In this document: positions 23,874-35,300 of the stretch, piece by piece
How positions within the stretch are numbered: the first letter of the stretch is position 1
How the letters are laid out: each line of letters begins with the position of its first letter
Source of the DNA: Distichodus sexfasciatus
Lineage: Eukaryota > Chordata > Actinopteri > Characiformes > Distichodontidae
Length of the DNA stretch: 64,000 nt
Direction: 5' to 3'
Assembly: GCA_032718565.1 (NCBI GenBank)
Contig: JAVGVS010000001.1
Span: 6,484,495 to 6,548,494 of the forward strand
Position numbers and translations under genes: made by a program
Notes under the pieces: model-generated
The model's input: only the letters and a program-made list of their open reading frames with translations
The model's database searches: none
What the model was told of the DNA's origin: nothing

Positions 23874-24000
23874 TTTTCAATCTTGGCAGCGTTTGTACAT
23901 CTGTACCACGTAAACAATCACAGTGGATTTGTGTAAGCAGTGGCAGGCCTTAACTGAAAACCTCACAGCCAGTGGAAAAGGGTGTCGAGTTTCCCCTCTC
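23874..24000 (+). repeat. 53-bp block near pou1f1, copy 2 with longer flank
   Basis: The core at 23888-23938 differs at a few positions from copies 1 and 3 but keeps gtacatctgtacc and gtaaacaatcaca. Similarity to the copy in intron 1 extends on both sides: ttttcaatcttggcag before it, then cttaact and gggtgtcga after it. It sits about 170 bp upstream of the TATA box, in the pou1f1 promoter. Confidence 0.8.
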
Positions 24001-24214
24001 TGCCCTAATTACCAGGGCTTTGCTCTGGGAGGCTGCCGAGGCCTGCTGGAGTGCGATAATAGCCCTGGGAAGGGAGACATTAACATGGATGAGCAGGGTC
24101 GGGGCAGGTATAAATACCTGCACACGCCACACGTGTGGCACACAGGTGGGCTGACACTGACCGAATTGACAAGCAGAGAGGCAGCCAGCAAGACAGAGAC
24201 AGATAGAGTCAGCC
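24001..24214 (+). promoter_or_regulatory. pou1f1: pou1f1 core promoter and 5' UTR
   Basis: A TATA box (tataaata, 24109-24116) lies about 100 bp before the ATG, so transcription should start near 24140 and give a 5' UTR of about 75 nt. The box sits inside an inverted repeat, gcaggtat-aa-atacctgc (24104-24121). Upstream there is ctaattacc (24005-24013), a homeodomain core that could serve a PROP1-type factor, and attaacatggatgagc near 24080. Pit-1 is known to autoregulate, but I cannot point to a certain POU site. Confidence 0.7.
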
Positions 24215-27200
24215 ATGACATGCCAGGCCTTTAGCAGCACGGACTCCTTCACCACCCTGACTGGAGATTCTGCAGCCCTGCCTTTGCTCATGCACCACGC
24301 TGGAGCTGCTGACTGCCTGCCCGTCACCAGTCATACAACCAGCATGGTGCCACCAGGTAATCACCCCCTATTTACCACACATAAGAGGTTTATTAGCAAT
24401 GTGAATCTGAAGGATGTTTCAAAAAAATCAACAATTCAAATAGGAAACTGGTGGTGGTTTGTTGGTGGAGATACTGCTGTACAGTGTTTCTTCTTACCTG
24501 TGTAATGACCTAATCATAGAGCTCCATTGACAGTGGAACCAACAACTCCTGTGAATGGAAAAAAAATACAGTTTAGTTAAACCTTGTTAATTTGGTAATT
24601 TGTGTTAAATAAGAATTGACGGGGTCATATTTTGCATTTCCTTAACCTTATACTCATTATGTTCTTGGGGCAGTTGCTATTGTTTAGGGTGTTCGCTCCA
24701 TTATTGAAAGGTTGCTGGCCCGGCCCGGCCCGGTAAAGGTACCACTGAGATACTCTTGAGCAAAGTACCGTCCCCAGGCACTGCTTTTTGAGCTATGTCC
24801 ATGTCAGCTCCCCACTGCTCCTTTATAGATGGGTCAAATGCAGAGGTCACATTTTGTTGTGGTGCACTGTGTGCTGTGCTGTGGTGTGTTCACAATGACA
24901 AATAATCATTCACTTTCACTTTCTCCTTGTATTTATATTACAAGCCATTTTTGGTAAATTTTCAATCTTGGCAGTGTCTGTACATCTGTACCATGTAAAC
25001 AATCACACTGGATTGTATAAGAAACGGCATGTCTTAACTCAAATCCTTGCGGGCAGTGAAAGCGGGGTGTCGAATGAATAGGAAAAAAAGTACATTTACG
25101 TTTTTCTGGAATACTCAAGAGGGACTGAAGACCAAGAGAACTGATAGAGCTAATTCTCAGGGTAGACAGAGGTTCAAGGGAGACAGTGATTTAAAACATT
25201 TCCCAATGGACTCCTGATAGATGTGGAGTCCTGTGTGTATGTGTGTGTGTGTGTGTTAGAGAGAAAGAGATGATTGTGATGTTCTCTATGAAGAGTCACT
25301 CTGACCCTACTTCTGCCCCACACTGTCTATCTCGGTGGTGTCAACACTCACACTCTTACTCTCACATTGAAGACATGACCTTTCTACCAATCAGACACTC
25401 TCTCCTTCTTCTTCTGCTTTTTTCTTCTTAGATGAAATATGGGCTGCTATACGTGTACTTAATGAAAATAATGTATTCTGACAATATTTATGTTGTGGCA
25501 TTGATACTGCCCATTATTCACTTTACGTTATTCAGAAAATGTGTCTGTATTTATAAGAAATCTCACTTTATATACGTTTCTCAATTTTCCCAACAACTTA
25601 TTCTGAATTCATTTTCCTGCATGTTATTGCATTACAAGTTTATAGTGCAAAGCATTCTAATAAAAGCATGTTGTGTTGTATAACTCAGTCAGCGGAGTAA
25701 AACTTGGAATGGACAAGTAATGATTTATTTAAATCAAAAGTCAAAATTATGCAGATGTGTCTAACAAGCTCAACTTGCGCAGCTGTTACTTTCTCATAGG
25801 CAATTATAGGAGGAGACATGTTATTACACTGATGTGTTGATAGATAATTAGCATATGTTCTTTGTGTGAGTGTTTTACATGTGAGCTGGTTGAGAGAAAC
25901 CTCCTTAAACTTGGGTTGGATAATTTATTTTCCTTCACCTGTTGTTACACACAAATCTTAGTGCTCAAACACAATTACTTAACTGTCTGATTTAACATTG
26001 GTGCTGATCCAGCTAATATTATGTAGATTTGTCCCCCACAAAGGTGCTGCGTGATTTCTATTCACACTCAAATGCTCACTGCATTTTATTTCAGGTAGGT
26101 GCACCTGTGAGTGCATGTCAAACCGTAATGATTGGTAAGTATGCCATAGGGCATCTCTGCTGCCAGAATGTTTTGAAGAGTGCTGGTTATCTGAAAATGC
26201 ATTGACACTTGCTGTCATGCTGATATCTAAAGTGACTCATCATGCTGAGCGGCTGGAAGAGTGAATATTGGAGATTATCTTTACATGATTATGGGTGAGA
26301 GGCTTCTTTCATTAGAGCTCCACTCCAAGTTTAAGTGGATGGAAATCTTCAGATTTTCACTGACAGGAGTTTTCTTTGATTTAAAGAAATATGGGACTAA
26401 GAAAGTAAGAACAAGGAAACAAGTTCATCTAACTTTCACCTAGCGTTTTATTTTATTTCCATATTTTGACAATTACTTGTATATAAAATTTAAATAATAC
26501 TGTCAGATAAAATGTCACTATGCTAAACTGTTATATTAAATAATATTTTTGCATTAAATATTATTATGGAAACAGTTTCTGACATAATGAGACACTGAGT
26601 GGGAGACTACAAAGTACAAATTTTGGCTGGTTTGAATTCAAGAGACTACATTGCTCTTTTACAAATGGAATTTTAAAAATGTTGACCTTTTTTCTGCCTT
26701 GAGATTGCCCATGGTACCATTGTCATTCTGTCATTCTCCTTGTCATTCTGTTCTTTGATGTAACTGATAAGATGTTGAGCATTGTCTTGTGGTGCTGTCC
26801 ACAGTTCCCTCGGGTTTGCCTCTCGTCCAGTCGTCCAAGCGCTCTCACATGCATCTGTCCACTTCTGCCCTCAGCAACACACCAGCCGGCCTGCACTACT
26901 CTGTGCCCCCATGTCACTATAGCAACCAGCAGACCACCTATGGCATGATGGCAGGTGTGTTGAACTGCTCGGCTATGCCAGTGCATTCTTCAGAAAGATG
27001 CTTGACTCAGACCTTTGAGTAGTATCAATCAGTGCTGCTGTGTATGTGTGTCTGTGTGTGCGTGTGTGTATTTGTTTGATGTGTGATGACGGTGTAGGCT
27101 TTTGTCCCCAGCACAGGAAATGCTCTCAGCCAGCATCTCTCAAACCCGCATCCTGCAAACCTGCAGCGTGCCACATCCCAACATGGTCAATGGAGCCAAC

Positions 27201-29603
27201 TCACTGCAAGGTACCAGTTTCAGCACATTCTCCATATAATCCAAATGTTTGTTGTAAGTAAAATGATTTTGGTGTGCAGCATTGAATGATAGAAGTAAGA
27301 CTAGAAAATAATTCAGATTTGAATTTCCACTGAAATCCACCAACTGTCCTGCGTAAGATGCTGAAAAACCAGAAATTACAAGTTTGACTAGGCTTCCCTC
27401 TAGTGTCTGAAGGGAGGAATAATAGCATGAAACAGCCTAAATATGATTATTAGGATTAAATTATTATATCTTTGAAGGTCTATTATGAGATCTTATGTGC
27501 TCTTCACAGCTGATTGTAGTTTAGGAAACTTTGCTACTTATAACACTTTCTACATACTGCTAGAAATTCGTTGGTGATTAAATGAATAAAAACGCATTGC
27601 CTAAATTCAACCACAAGGGGGCAGCTCATACCTGATCTTTTGTGCCAACACAACAGACTGTAGGCCAACGTGCAAGATATATTTCAGTGCACAAAGCTGT
27701 TGTTGCACATTGCGACCTAATTTCTTCACCAGATGTTAAATAATGTACCAAAATTCTCTGATCTCAAACATGTGGTGTCATGAACCCTTGTTTTTGCTGA
27801 TAGCACAGCTGCTGATGCCTTTGCCAATGTCTTTTTTTTTTAACCCCAAAGGTGCCTTGGCTCCATGCCTGTATAAGTTCCCCGATCATAGTCTGGGTGG
27901 GGGATCGTGCACCTTGTCCCACAGTTTCCCCCCACTGCCCCAGGCCCTGTTCACTGATGAGCCCACCTTGGGAGACATCAAGCAGGAGCTGCGCAGGAAG
28001 AGTCGCCCCCCAGAGGAGCCGCCTGACATGGATTCACCCCAGATCCGTGAACTAGAGAGGTTTGCCAATGACTTCAAGCTGAGGAGGATCAAATTGGGTT
28101 TGTCCTAGTTTTCTAATGCTATGCATTTTGGAGTACATAACATGGTGATTAATAATAGGCAAAAAATTTTCTTTAAGTCAGACGGTGATATTTAAAGTTA
28201 TTTCACATTGACTTTAGTATTTGCACTTCAAAAAGCAAAGTGTAGAAAAGGCGAAGCAACCCTGAAACATAACACGAATCACCAAAAATTCTGTTTTTTT
28301 CACTAGTATTGGGGAAGCTTCTTTTAAACAGTAGGTTTTCAAGCAATAAACTACTTTTAATCATAAGTAACTTGTAACATAACCTATCGTTAAGCTAAAG
28401 CCATGTTACTCCTTTATATACACTACAAGTCACACCACAAACTGCAGAGCAAAAGTAGCTAACCACATCAAAGTTATTTCAAGGCCGCGGCTTCACGCTT
28501 CCATTTTTGCCAAGATGGACTTCATCTCACAGCTGCCAAGCTGGCATGCTGCAATGAGCGTGGGCCATCCAGGCACAGTATCCTATCAGATGCCACTACT
28601 GCCAATTCAACAATAAGCTACTGAAAAAGTAGTTAAAATTAGTACAACGTTAGTAGTACCGCTACTTGTAGTTAGTGACTCCCCAACACTGTTTAAGAAG
28701 TAGAGCGAGAATGAATGCATTGAGCAGGTTCCGTAATTTCTTGTATTTTTAACAGGTTACACTCAGACTAATGTTGGAGAAGCGCTAGCAGCTGTGCATG
28801 GTTCTGAGTTCAGTCAGACCACCATTTGTCGCTTTGAGAATCTGCAGCTCAGTTTTAAAAATGCTTGCAAGTTGAAATCCATTCTGGCCAAGTGGTTGGA
28901 GGAGGCTGAGCAGGCTGGTGGTAAGTTGTTCAACCATTACACAACCTAAGTATAGCACAGAGATAATAAACAGTACTGACAGCTTGGCTAGAGAACCCCT
29001 TCTACTTTACAAAATCAATTTGTCGCTGATCAGTTTCTGAAAACAGGACGTCATCAATTTTTATTTTTATACACATCAAGTTGAGTGTGTTCATCTCTGA
29101 ATTTCAAAATGCATCAGTTTCATCTTGTACAACTATCTCACACTTGTTTAACCATGTATGTGACCAGTAAAGACTTTTGGTTCTTGATTGACAAGGACAT
29201 GTCTATAACTGTAATTAAATTCATGTGTGTGAACTGAATTTCTTTGCATAGCTCTGTTTAATGAGAAAATGGGAATGCAAGAACGCAAGCGGAAACGCAG
29301 GACAACCATCAGGTAGTAGAAACCCTCTAAACTCTTAATTTATTACTGCTGAATATTTTTTCAACAGAGAATGTATTTTTAATTTACTTCCTCAGTCTGG
29401 GGGCTAAGGAGGCACTGGAGAGAAATTTTGTGGAAAAGAGTAAGCCATCATCACAAGAGATTGTGCGCATGGCAGAAGGACTTCACTTAGAGAAGGAGGT
29501 GGTACGGGTTTGGTTTTGCAATCGGAGACAAAGGGAGAAAAGAGTCAAAACCAGCCTAAACCACAGCACATTCATGGCCAAAGAAACTCCTGTCTGCAGG
29601 TAG
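24215..29603 (+). CDS. pou1f1: POU1F1/Pit-1 pituitary transcription factor, seven coding exons
   Basis: Coding exons: 24215-24356, 26805-26954, 27112-27210, 27852-28097, 28756-28920, 29252-29312 and 29396-29603. All have GT/AG ends and the phases join, giving 356 residues. The start MTCQAFSSTDSF matches the Pit-1 N-terminus. Residues 1-188 form the transactivation region, including the fish-type 33-residue insert encoded by exon 3 (98-130). The POU-specific domain is about 190-265 (DMDSPQIRELERFANDFK to KWLEEAEQ). A basic linker (RKRKRR) leads to the POU homeodomain, about 280-339, with recognition helix VVRVWFCNRRQREKRVK. The C-terminus is KETPVCR. In the pituitary this nuclear factor activates growth hormone, prolactin, TSH-beta and, in fish, somatolactin genes. 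Every domain is intact, so it is expected to be functional. Its 3' end faces chmp2b. Confidence 0.97.
24667..24923 (+). mobile_element. tRNA-derived SINE (second family) in pou1f1 intron 1
   Basis: The core ggtaccactgagatactc, gagcaaagtaccgtcccc, then gcagaggtcacattttgttg and gtgtgctgtgctgtg, ending in cattcactttcac, is a well-known fish SINE body. The tRNA-like head is poorly kept. The B-box region is replaced by a triple ggccc repeat (near 24717-24733). Another copy is at 51224-51475. Confidence 0.75.
24958..25080 (+). repeat. 53-bp block near pou1f1, copy 3, in intron 1
   Basis: The core at 24973-25025 is identical over 53 bp to copy 1 at 22265. The flanks match copy 2 instead: ttttcaatcttggcag before, then cttaact and ggggtgtcga after. 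It begins some 35 bp after the SINE at 24667-24923. Confidence 0.9.
25231..25256. repeat. (GT)n microsatellite
   Basis: A short GT run (gtgtgtatgtgtgtgtgtgt) in pou1f1 intron 1. Confidence 0.9.
27112..27210 (+). CDS. pou1f1: pou1f1 exon 3: fish-type 33-residue cassette
   Basis: A 99-bp exon between ccccag and gtaccag. It enters and leaves in phase 1, so skipping it keeps the frame. It encodes QEMLSASISQ, TRILQTCSVP, HPNMVNGANS and LQ after a split Ala codon. This segment is known from fish Pit-1 and absent from the main mammalian form. Skipping would join MMA directly to GALAPCLYKF (with a Gly in place of the split Ala), giving a mammal-like protein 33 residues shorter. Confidence 0.93.
27611..27624 (+). 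promoter_or_regulatory. CTCF-like motif in pou1f1 intron 3
   Basis: ccacaagggggcag fits the CTCF core (CCASYAGRKGGCRS) at every position but one. Intron 3 has no other obvious content. Binding is inferred only. Confidence 0.45.
28304..28691. mobile_element. Degraded hAT-like nonautonomous element in pou1f1 intron 4
   Basis: The left end reads tagtattggggaagct and the right end tccccaacactg, whose complement cagtgttgggga is the usual terminal repeat of fish hAT elements. Inside are facing aactacttttaatcataagt and aaaaagtagttaaaatt tracts, also typical. No 8-bp target duplication survives, so the ends are approximate. Confidence 0.5.
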
Positions 29604-30050
29604 ACCTGCAAAATGTTTGTTTTACTCATCTCTAAGACTGATATTGTTGCCTTTCACCTCACAAACAATTGATAATCAAAGCACTGTAACTTAGACAAAG
29701 AGGCCGGACTGATGTTTTACTTTGAGATTTTTGAGTTGAGTTGAATTCTCCATGTTATTTCAGAAGTTAAAAAAATGCACAAGGTTTGGAATCATGTAAA
29801 TCATTGTAATATACAGTTGGACTGCAATATAACTTTTGGGGAAGGAGTGTAAAGTATACTGAGGAACACATCTTTTAATCTTTTAAATTCATATGTTCAT
29901 GTATAAATTTTATATTTAAATATTCAACTGTAATATATTGGAAATGTCATATTTCTTCGTTATATAATTTCCACTATGACATGCTTTTTTGTGAAGAAAT
30001 ATGTAATTGATGAGTCTATAACTAATAAATTAATTGCCTATGCTGATCTG
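29604..30050 (+). other. pou1f1: pou1f1 3' UTR
   Basis: AT-rich sequence with no frame runs from the TAG at 29601 to the poly-A signal at 30024. Its length of about 450 nt is plausible for this gene. The exact cleavage site is unknown. Confidence 0.6.
30024..30029 (+). terminator. pou1f1: pou1f1 polyadenylation signal
   Basis: A canonical AATAAA, followed within 25 nt by a GT-rich stretch (gctgatctgtgtctc), 420 bp after the stop codon. It is the first good signal downstream. Confidence 0.6.
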
Positions 30051-32345
30051 TGTCTCATTTTTCTACACACTGATTTAACACTTATTTTAAATCCACTTTC
30101 CCAACACCGTAAATAAATGAATGAATGCAGAAGCACAGATTTTCACTTGTGCTCTAAAATACTGTATATTAGCAGTTATACCAAAAGACAGGAGGTAGAG
30201 GGGAAGACGCATTTTCTGTTGTGGGGTTGTGGGGGGCTGAATGTGTCCCGGGTGTGGATGATAAGATACTAATTTACAGCTCCAGGTGTGTTGCAACAGC
30301 AGCAGCTCTGCTACATGCCTTCTGGGCTCATTGTGGTGTACTTACTGTACACTCTACTCCTGAGTGTAATGCATTTGAGATGTTGCTCACTCGTTCTCAT
30401 AATTTGAGCAAGAAGCAACTGAATCATGACATACAGCACCATCACCATCATGATTTATCTGGAGTAGACGTTTCAGTTTGCCAGTATAAAGCAATGTACA
30501 CAGTGATGTTAATGATTTTGGAAAAAGCTGATCTTTGTAGCACACCACTGCATAATAAATATAGAAAATCATGAAAATGGGAATGATGATTTCCCTCCTC
30601 ATAATTACTTCTTACTACATGGCTTATGTGTATTGATAAAATGATTTGAAAGCTTTTCTTTTAATGGATTCATTTAAGTGAGGCCATTCTCTAAAACTTC
30701 ATTACACCCTCATGTAAAAATGTTCAGTTAAGAACAATGAGGTGTAATTTAAAGCAATCTAAAATAGTCTAGTGGGCAACTCAGCACTTGTAGAAGCCTT
30801 TTTTTTTATTAATTACAAAACCAAGATGGACCCATAACACTGTACATTCACATACAAACTTGATACGTTAGAGAAAATATCATTTAAACATGCTAAGAAT
30901 TACAAAACAATTGAGTTAAAAAGAAAGACAAATCATATTGCTTTTCTCCAACATGACACTACACTATTTAATGAGGTTAGATGTTTTGCATCCCTTCAAA
31001 TTCAAGTACAGTTCAATGGACACAATGTTTAAAAGTATACTTCAGTTAATAAAGTATTCATCCATTAGTATGAAAACAGCACCAGTAACACTTGATTCTT
31101 TCCTGGCCATGTTCAGCACCTCACTCTTTTTCTGTAAGATTCACATTTCTATTTGGTCATGTCAGGGGAATTCTCAAGCTCAGCAGCACATATCTGCCAT
31201 AATTATTTTTCATATGTGCAGATAAGGCTGTGATAATCACACCTGTACCTTTCAGTACATAATAGAATATATAATTAACTGGAGCTGACACTGGGCTTTT
31301 GTGTCTCTTCAACACCTGTGTGCTTTCATTCCACTTTCATTTCATTAAAGACCTCTCAGTTGAGTTACTGAGCTAATATTGCTGACAGGAACACTTGTAC
31401 ATTATTAGCCATCACGTTCAGTCATTTCTAAATTACAAATTCAATTGGATTGTTAATTACTAGCATTTATCAGCGGTTACCCAAATTGCTGAACAGCCGA
31501 ACATTTCATTACGTTCGACAGGATTTTCATGCAAGACTTTCTTTTTTGCATCTTTATTAAGACCCAATGAAATTCATATTAGGTCAATGTGAGAAAAGAC
31601 ATTGCTATTTGTTTTACCTTATGTCCAATTGCTGTGAATGAGAGCCTAAAGAAATATTAAGAACAACTGAAAAAGTAATTCTTAGTACTTACTGATCACA
31701 TAACAAAAAACATGTCAGCCCAATCATCGATGCCAGACCATTCAAATAATACAAGTGGCCACTTACAAACACTTATGTGTTACAAACACTCAGCATTATG
31801 TAAGCAAAAAGGATAATGCCATGTTTGTAGTATATTTAAGGAGTATGACATGCTGCTAGAGCATAACCATTAAGCCTTAAATTGCAATAGTACTTTCTAT
31901 AGGACATTCAATAGTACCAAACAGTCAGTCATTTATTATCAAACGTAAATACAGTTCTATTGAGCTTCACTGTATGAAAGTAAGATTATGTCTCTGAGTT
32001 CTTTATTCCCGTTTATAATATTCTTTAAACACTAAACACCATTCTGCCCTTTTATTGTGTGTTAAAGGATATGTGTGGCATTCTTAATAACAAAATGGTT
32101 TCCAAACAGTTCCTGAAATGCTTTGAGCCTAACCCCCAATTAATAACTTGTTACTATTATTTTAAAAAGAAAAAGTAATTTTAAAATAACATTGTCTTTA
32201 AAAATGATTCATATGGTAACAGTAAAGCCAAATTCGTTAGTTTCCTAAATTATATTAATTAATTTCACAAATTATCCCCCAACAATATGTGTGCTGGAGA
32301 AGAGGACTTTCCGTGGTGCTTGATGCATGTGGCAAGGAGAGATTT
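30051..32345. other. Tail-to-tail region between pou1f1 and chmp2b; probably chmp2b 3' UTR in part
   Basis: No gene is seen. Minus-strand AATAAA signals (TTTATT here) lie at about 32051, 32002, 31932, 31553 and 30805, so the chmp2b 3' UTR could be 0.3 to 1.5 kb long. Human CHMP2B has a long 3' UTR. Which signal is used cannot be read from the sequence. Confidence 0.45.
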
Positions 32346-35300
32346 TCAATCCATTCCCAAGGCCTTCAGCTGCCTCTCAATGTCCTCGTCTGAAATGGTG
32401 CTTCCTTTGGTCTTGGATGAGCTGGGAAGACCTTTTCCAGCTGAGGGAGCTCTTACCATCTGCACAGCACAATCAGAACCATTCAGAAAAGTCACAACAC
32501 AACACTTGTCAGGAGATGAAGACATGTTTTAATAGGCCAAACTATTCAATTTTTGAGATATCGAATCACAAAACGCTGAGATAAAAATAGAAATACACTA
32601 AGAATGTTTGCATCTGCAGATGTTGCTCAAACTGCACTTGCTATTCAATAAAGTTTCCAAGTTGCTTTGTTTATTTTACGTCTGTTACGCATTAAACTTT
32701 AATCTATACAGTATAGCCACAAGTTGGCATGTCTTCACACTCAATAAAGTGAAAAATCTGTGCAGGGTGAAATCTGAGCCCTACATGTGCCACTGTGTTT
32801 GTGTCTTGTTATAAAAACACAAGTTGACAAGATCTATGATGGCACCCCATATCATGATTAAAATGATCATAGTTTATAAAAATATAACAATCTTCATCTT
32901 TAGTATACTGTAGTGTTATATCACCGTAGATAAGGTGATCCACGTTAAATGTTCAGCTAACTTTTAAAATATCCCAAAAAAACACTGACCTAATTCAAAC
33001 CCAAACAACACTACACTACACAGCACAATTACACTTCACTTAGTCAAAGTAAAAATATGGAATTAATCTATTTGAGTTCTTGTGAAGAGAAAATGGAATT
33101 ACGTTATGCTTCTAAGATCCAATATTTAGGCTAAAGCTTGAGTTTTGAACAACAGATTTAGAATAGGTAATCACTGCTGGCTTAATTGAATTCAACTATT
33201 GGACTGCTTAGAGATGTTTAGCTCTGGAGCAGAAGCATGTTAATAGTGTGTTTTGGCCCAAGGGACCACATCTGCTCGATTTGCAAACGATGGTAAGAAT
33301 GGTGGGCATCAAGATTAAAGGCAAAGCCAACAGCCACTCATCTGCCTGAACTAACTGCACCATGTAGCACTTAGTTAGGCATTTGAGACAGATGGGATGC
33401 TAGCAGGAAAGAAAGCCCCAGAGTTAGTGAGTCTCCTACCTTTTCAGAGATTTCAATGCCAATCTCGTCCAGCACCTGGTTCACAATGTCCTGGGATTCC
33501 TCTTCATCACCAGATTCATCAAAAATTTCATCTAGTGTGTCGTTGACTGAGGATGTAAAAACGATTTACAGAATCACTAAACATGACATAGTTTATCCGA
33601 ACTGAAATATGACTTTATGAAGAAGGATGAACCAAGAGAATAAATATACACTCACTCATGTCTTCCGTCAATCCCATTTTTAAGTTCTCCTTCTGGAAGT
33701 CCTGCATTGTTTGCAACGTCTTCTTCGGATCCATTTTTTTGTTGACAGCTTGCATTGTCTGAAAGACAAAAATAGATCAGGCCATGAATCAGGTTCACAG
33801 AAGAAAAAGAGGGCATCATTTGACACAGGGTGATAAAACAATACAAGCACAAGGAAAATCCGCCATGGATGAATACATTTTGAATGCAGCTCAACATAAA
33901 TCTTGATGCAAGTAAGCGGAAAGTGCAGAACATGTAAAAATGGGTTGAGCTGAGATACGGCTTTTTAATGGCCCTCTGGGTTTCCGGCAATATGGCACTG
34001 CAGAGGAAACAGGAAGGTCCAATTTGATTAGAGAGAATTATTTACACAAATTGTGCCAGTCACAGCCTTGTAACAGACCATGTCTATGACAACAGCTCCT
34101 CCACAAAGCCCTGACTACACTACTACAACTCCCCCGATACATTGACAGCCAGATGAGAAAATATTAATAGCATCCTCTGATGGGCCAAAAATGCAGCAGC
34201 TGAAATGCTACAGGGGGCCTGTGTGTGCATCTGAATGTGTGCCCTACTTTAACCGTAACTTAACCAGCTCAGCTTTGCTAGAGACTAAATATTACACTTT
34301 GCTGTTGTGTCTTTGTTCCTCCTTCAGCATTATATGTGTGGCTGTAAATTAACATTAAGCTGAAACAAAAGAATAATATATGAAACTGAGAATAAGTACA
34401 AAAATGTCATTTCCTGTAATATTAACATGAGTCCAATTATTCCAACAAAAAATTTCTTTCTGAACACGGATTCAACGAAAAAAAAGTATTCTAATTTATT
34501 ACATTGCCTGTATAAGGAACTCATATGGGTCAGAGTTCAGATTTAATTTTTGATTGCACAGTAGATCTTTAAATATTTGGTAATGAGGACGGTATCACAG
34601 ACCCAGACAAAGAGGATCTTGCTTTTAACTCGCCTTTTCTCTGTGGGACACAGAATGAAAAACAGTTTTACAGCCAGTGCACTTAGGAAGCCACTCCACA
34701 ACATGTTAATTGCCCTGCTTAAGCATTCCTTTGAAGCTCGGGATCTGCTGCATAAGGGCTTCTGCTTTTTCAGCCATTATAAAATGTTCTACAATTATCA
34801 AAGTAGCATCAGCCTGGAAATAAAGAAGCAGGATAGCTCATCTTCAAGGGCTAGATCTGCAAAAAGACCATTATTCAACTCAAATCAATCAACCAAGACA
34901 CACAGAGAGTGCAAACTTTGCCTCTTTAAACTGTTTTATTCTAGAGCTTTAAGAAGAACAATGTGTGTTCATTGTTTCGACAATTATTTTAAGTTATGCT
35001 CTGCAGATTCACAAAAATACCTTTGCTGTGGAAGACATAACCCCAGCCATCTTCATCTGTGAGTTCATGACCTTGGACTGGGTGGACATGGAGGTAACCT
35101 TAGAGCTCACAGCATATGTTCGGTTCTTCTGCTTCCTCAACTGGACCAATTGCTTGGCCAGGATCTTACAGGCCTCCCTGTTTCCTGTCTTGGCCATTTT
35201 CTTGATTTCCATTTCCTGTTGCGCACAAATACATTGTGACCATTTATGAAAGAACATTTTCAACAGTTTCCTCTAATAAAGAGTCTTTAAGAGCCTACTT

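Noticed and set aside
22265..25025. Repeated blocks as a CRISPR-like array
   Set aside because: Three copies over 1-1.6 kb spacing in a vertebrate genome; no array structure.
34577..35062. 161-codon plus-strand open frame
   Set aside because: Runs antisense into chmp2b exon 3 and matches nothing.
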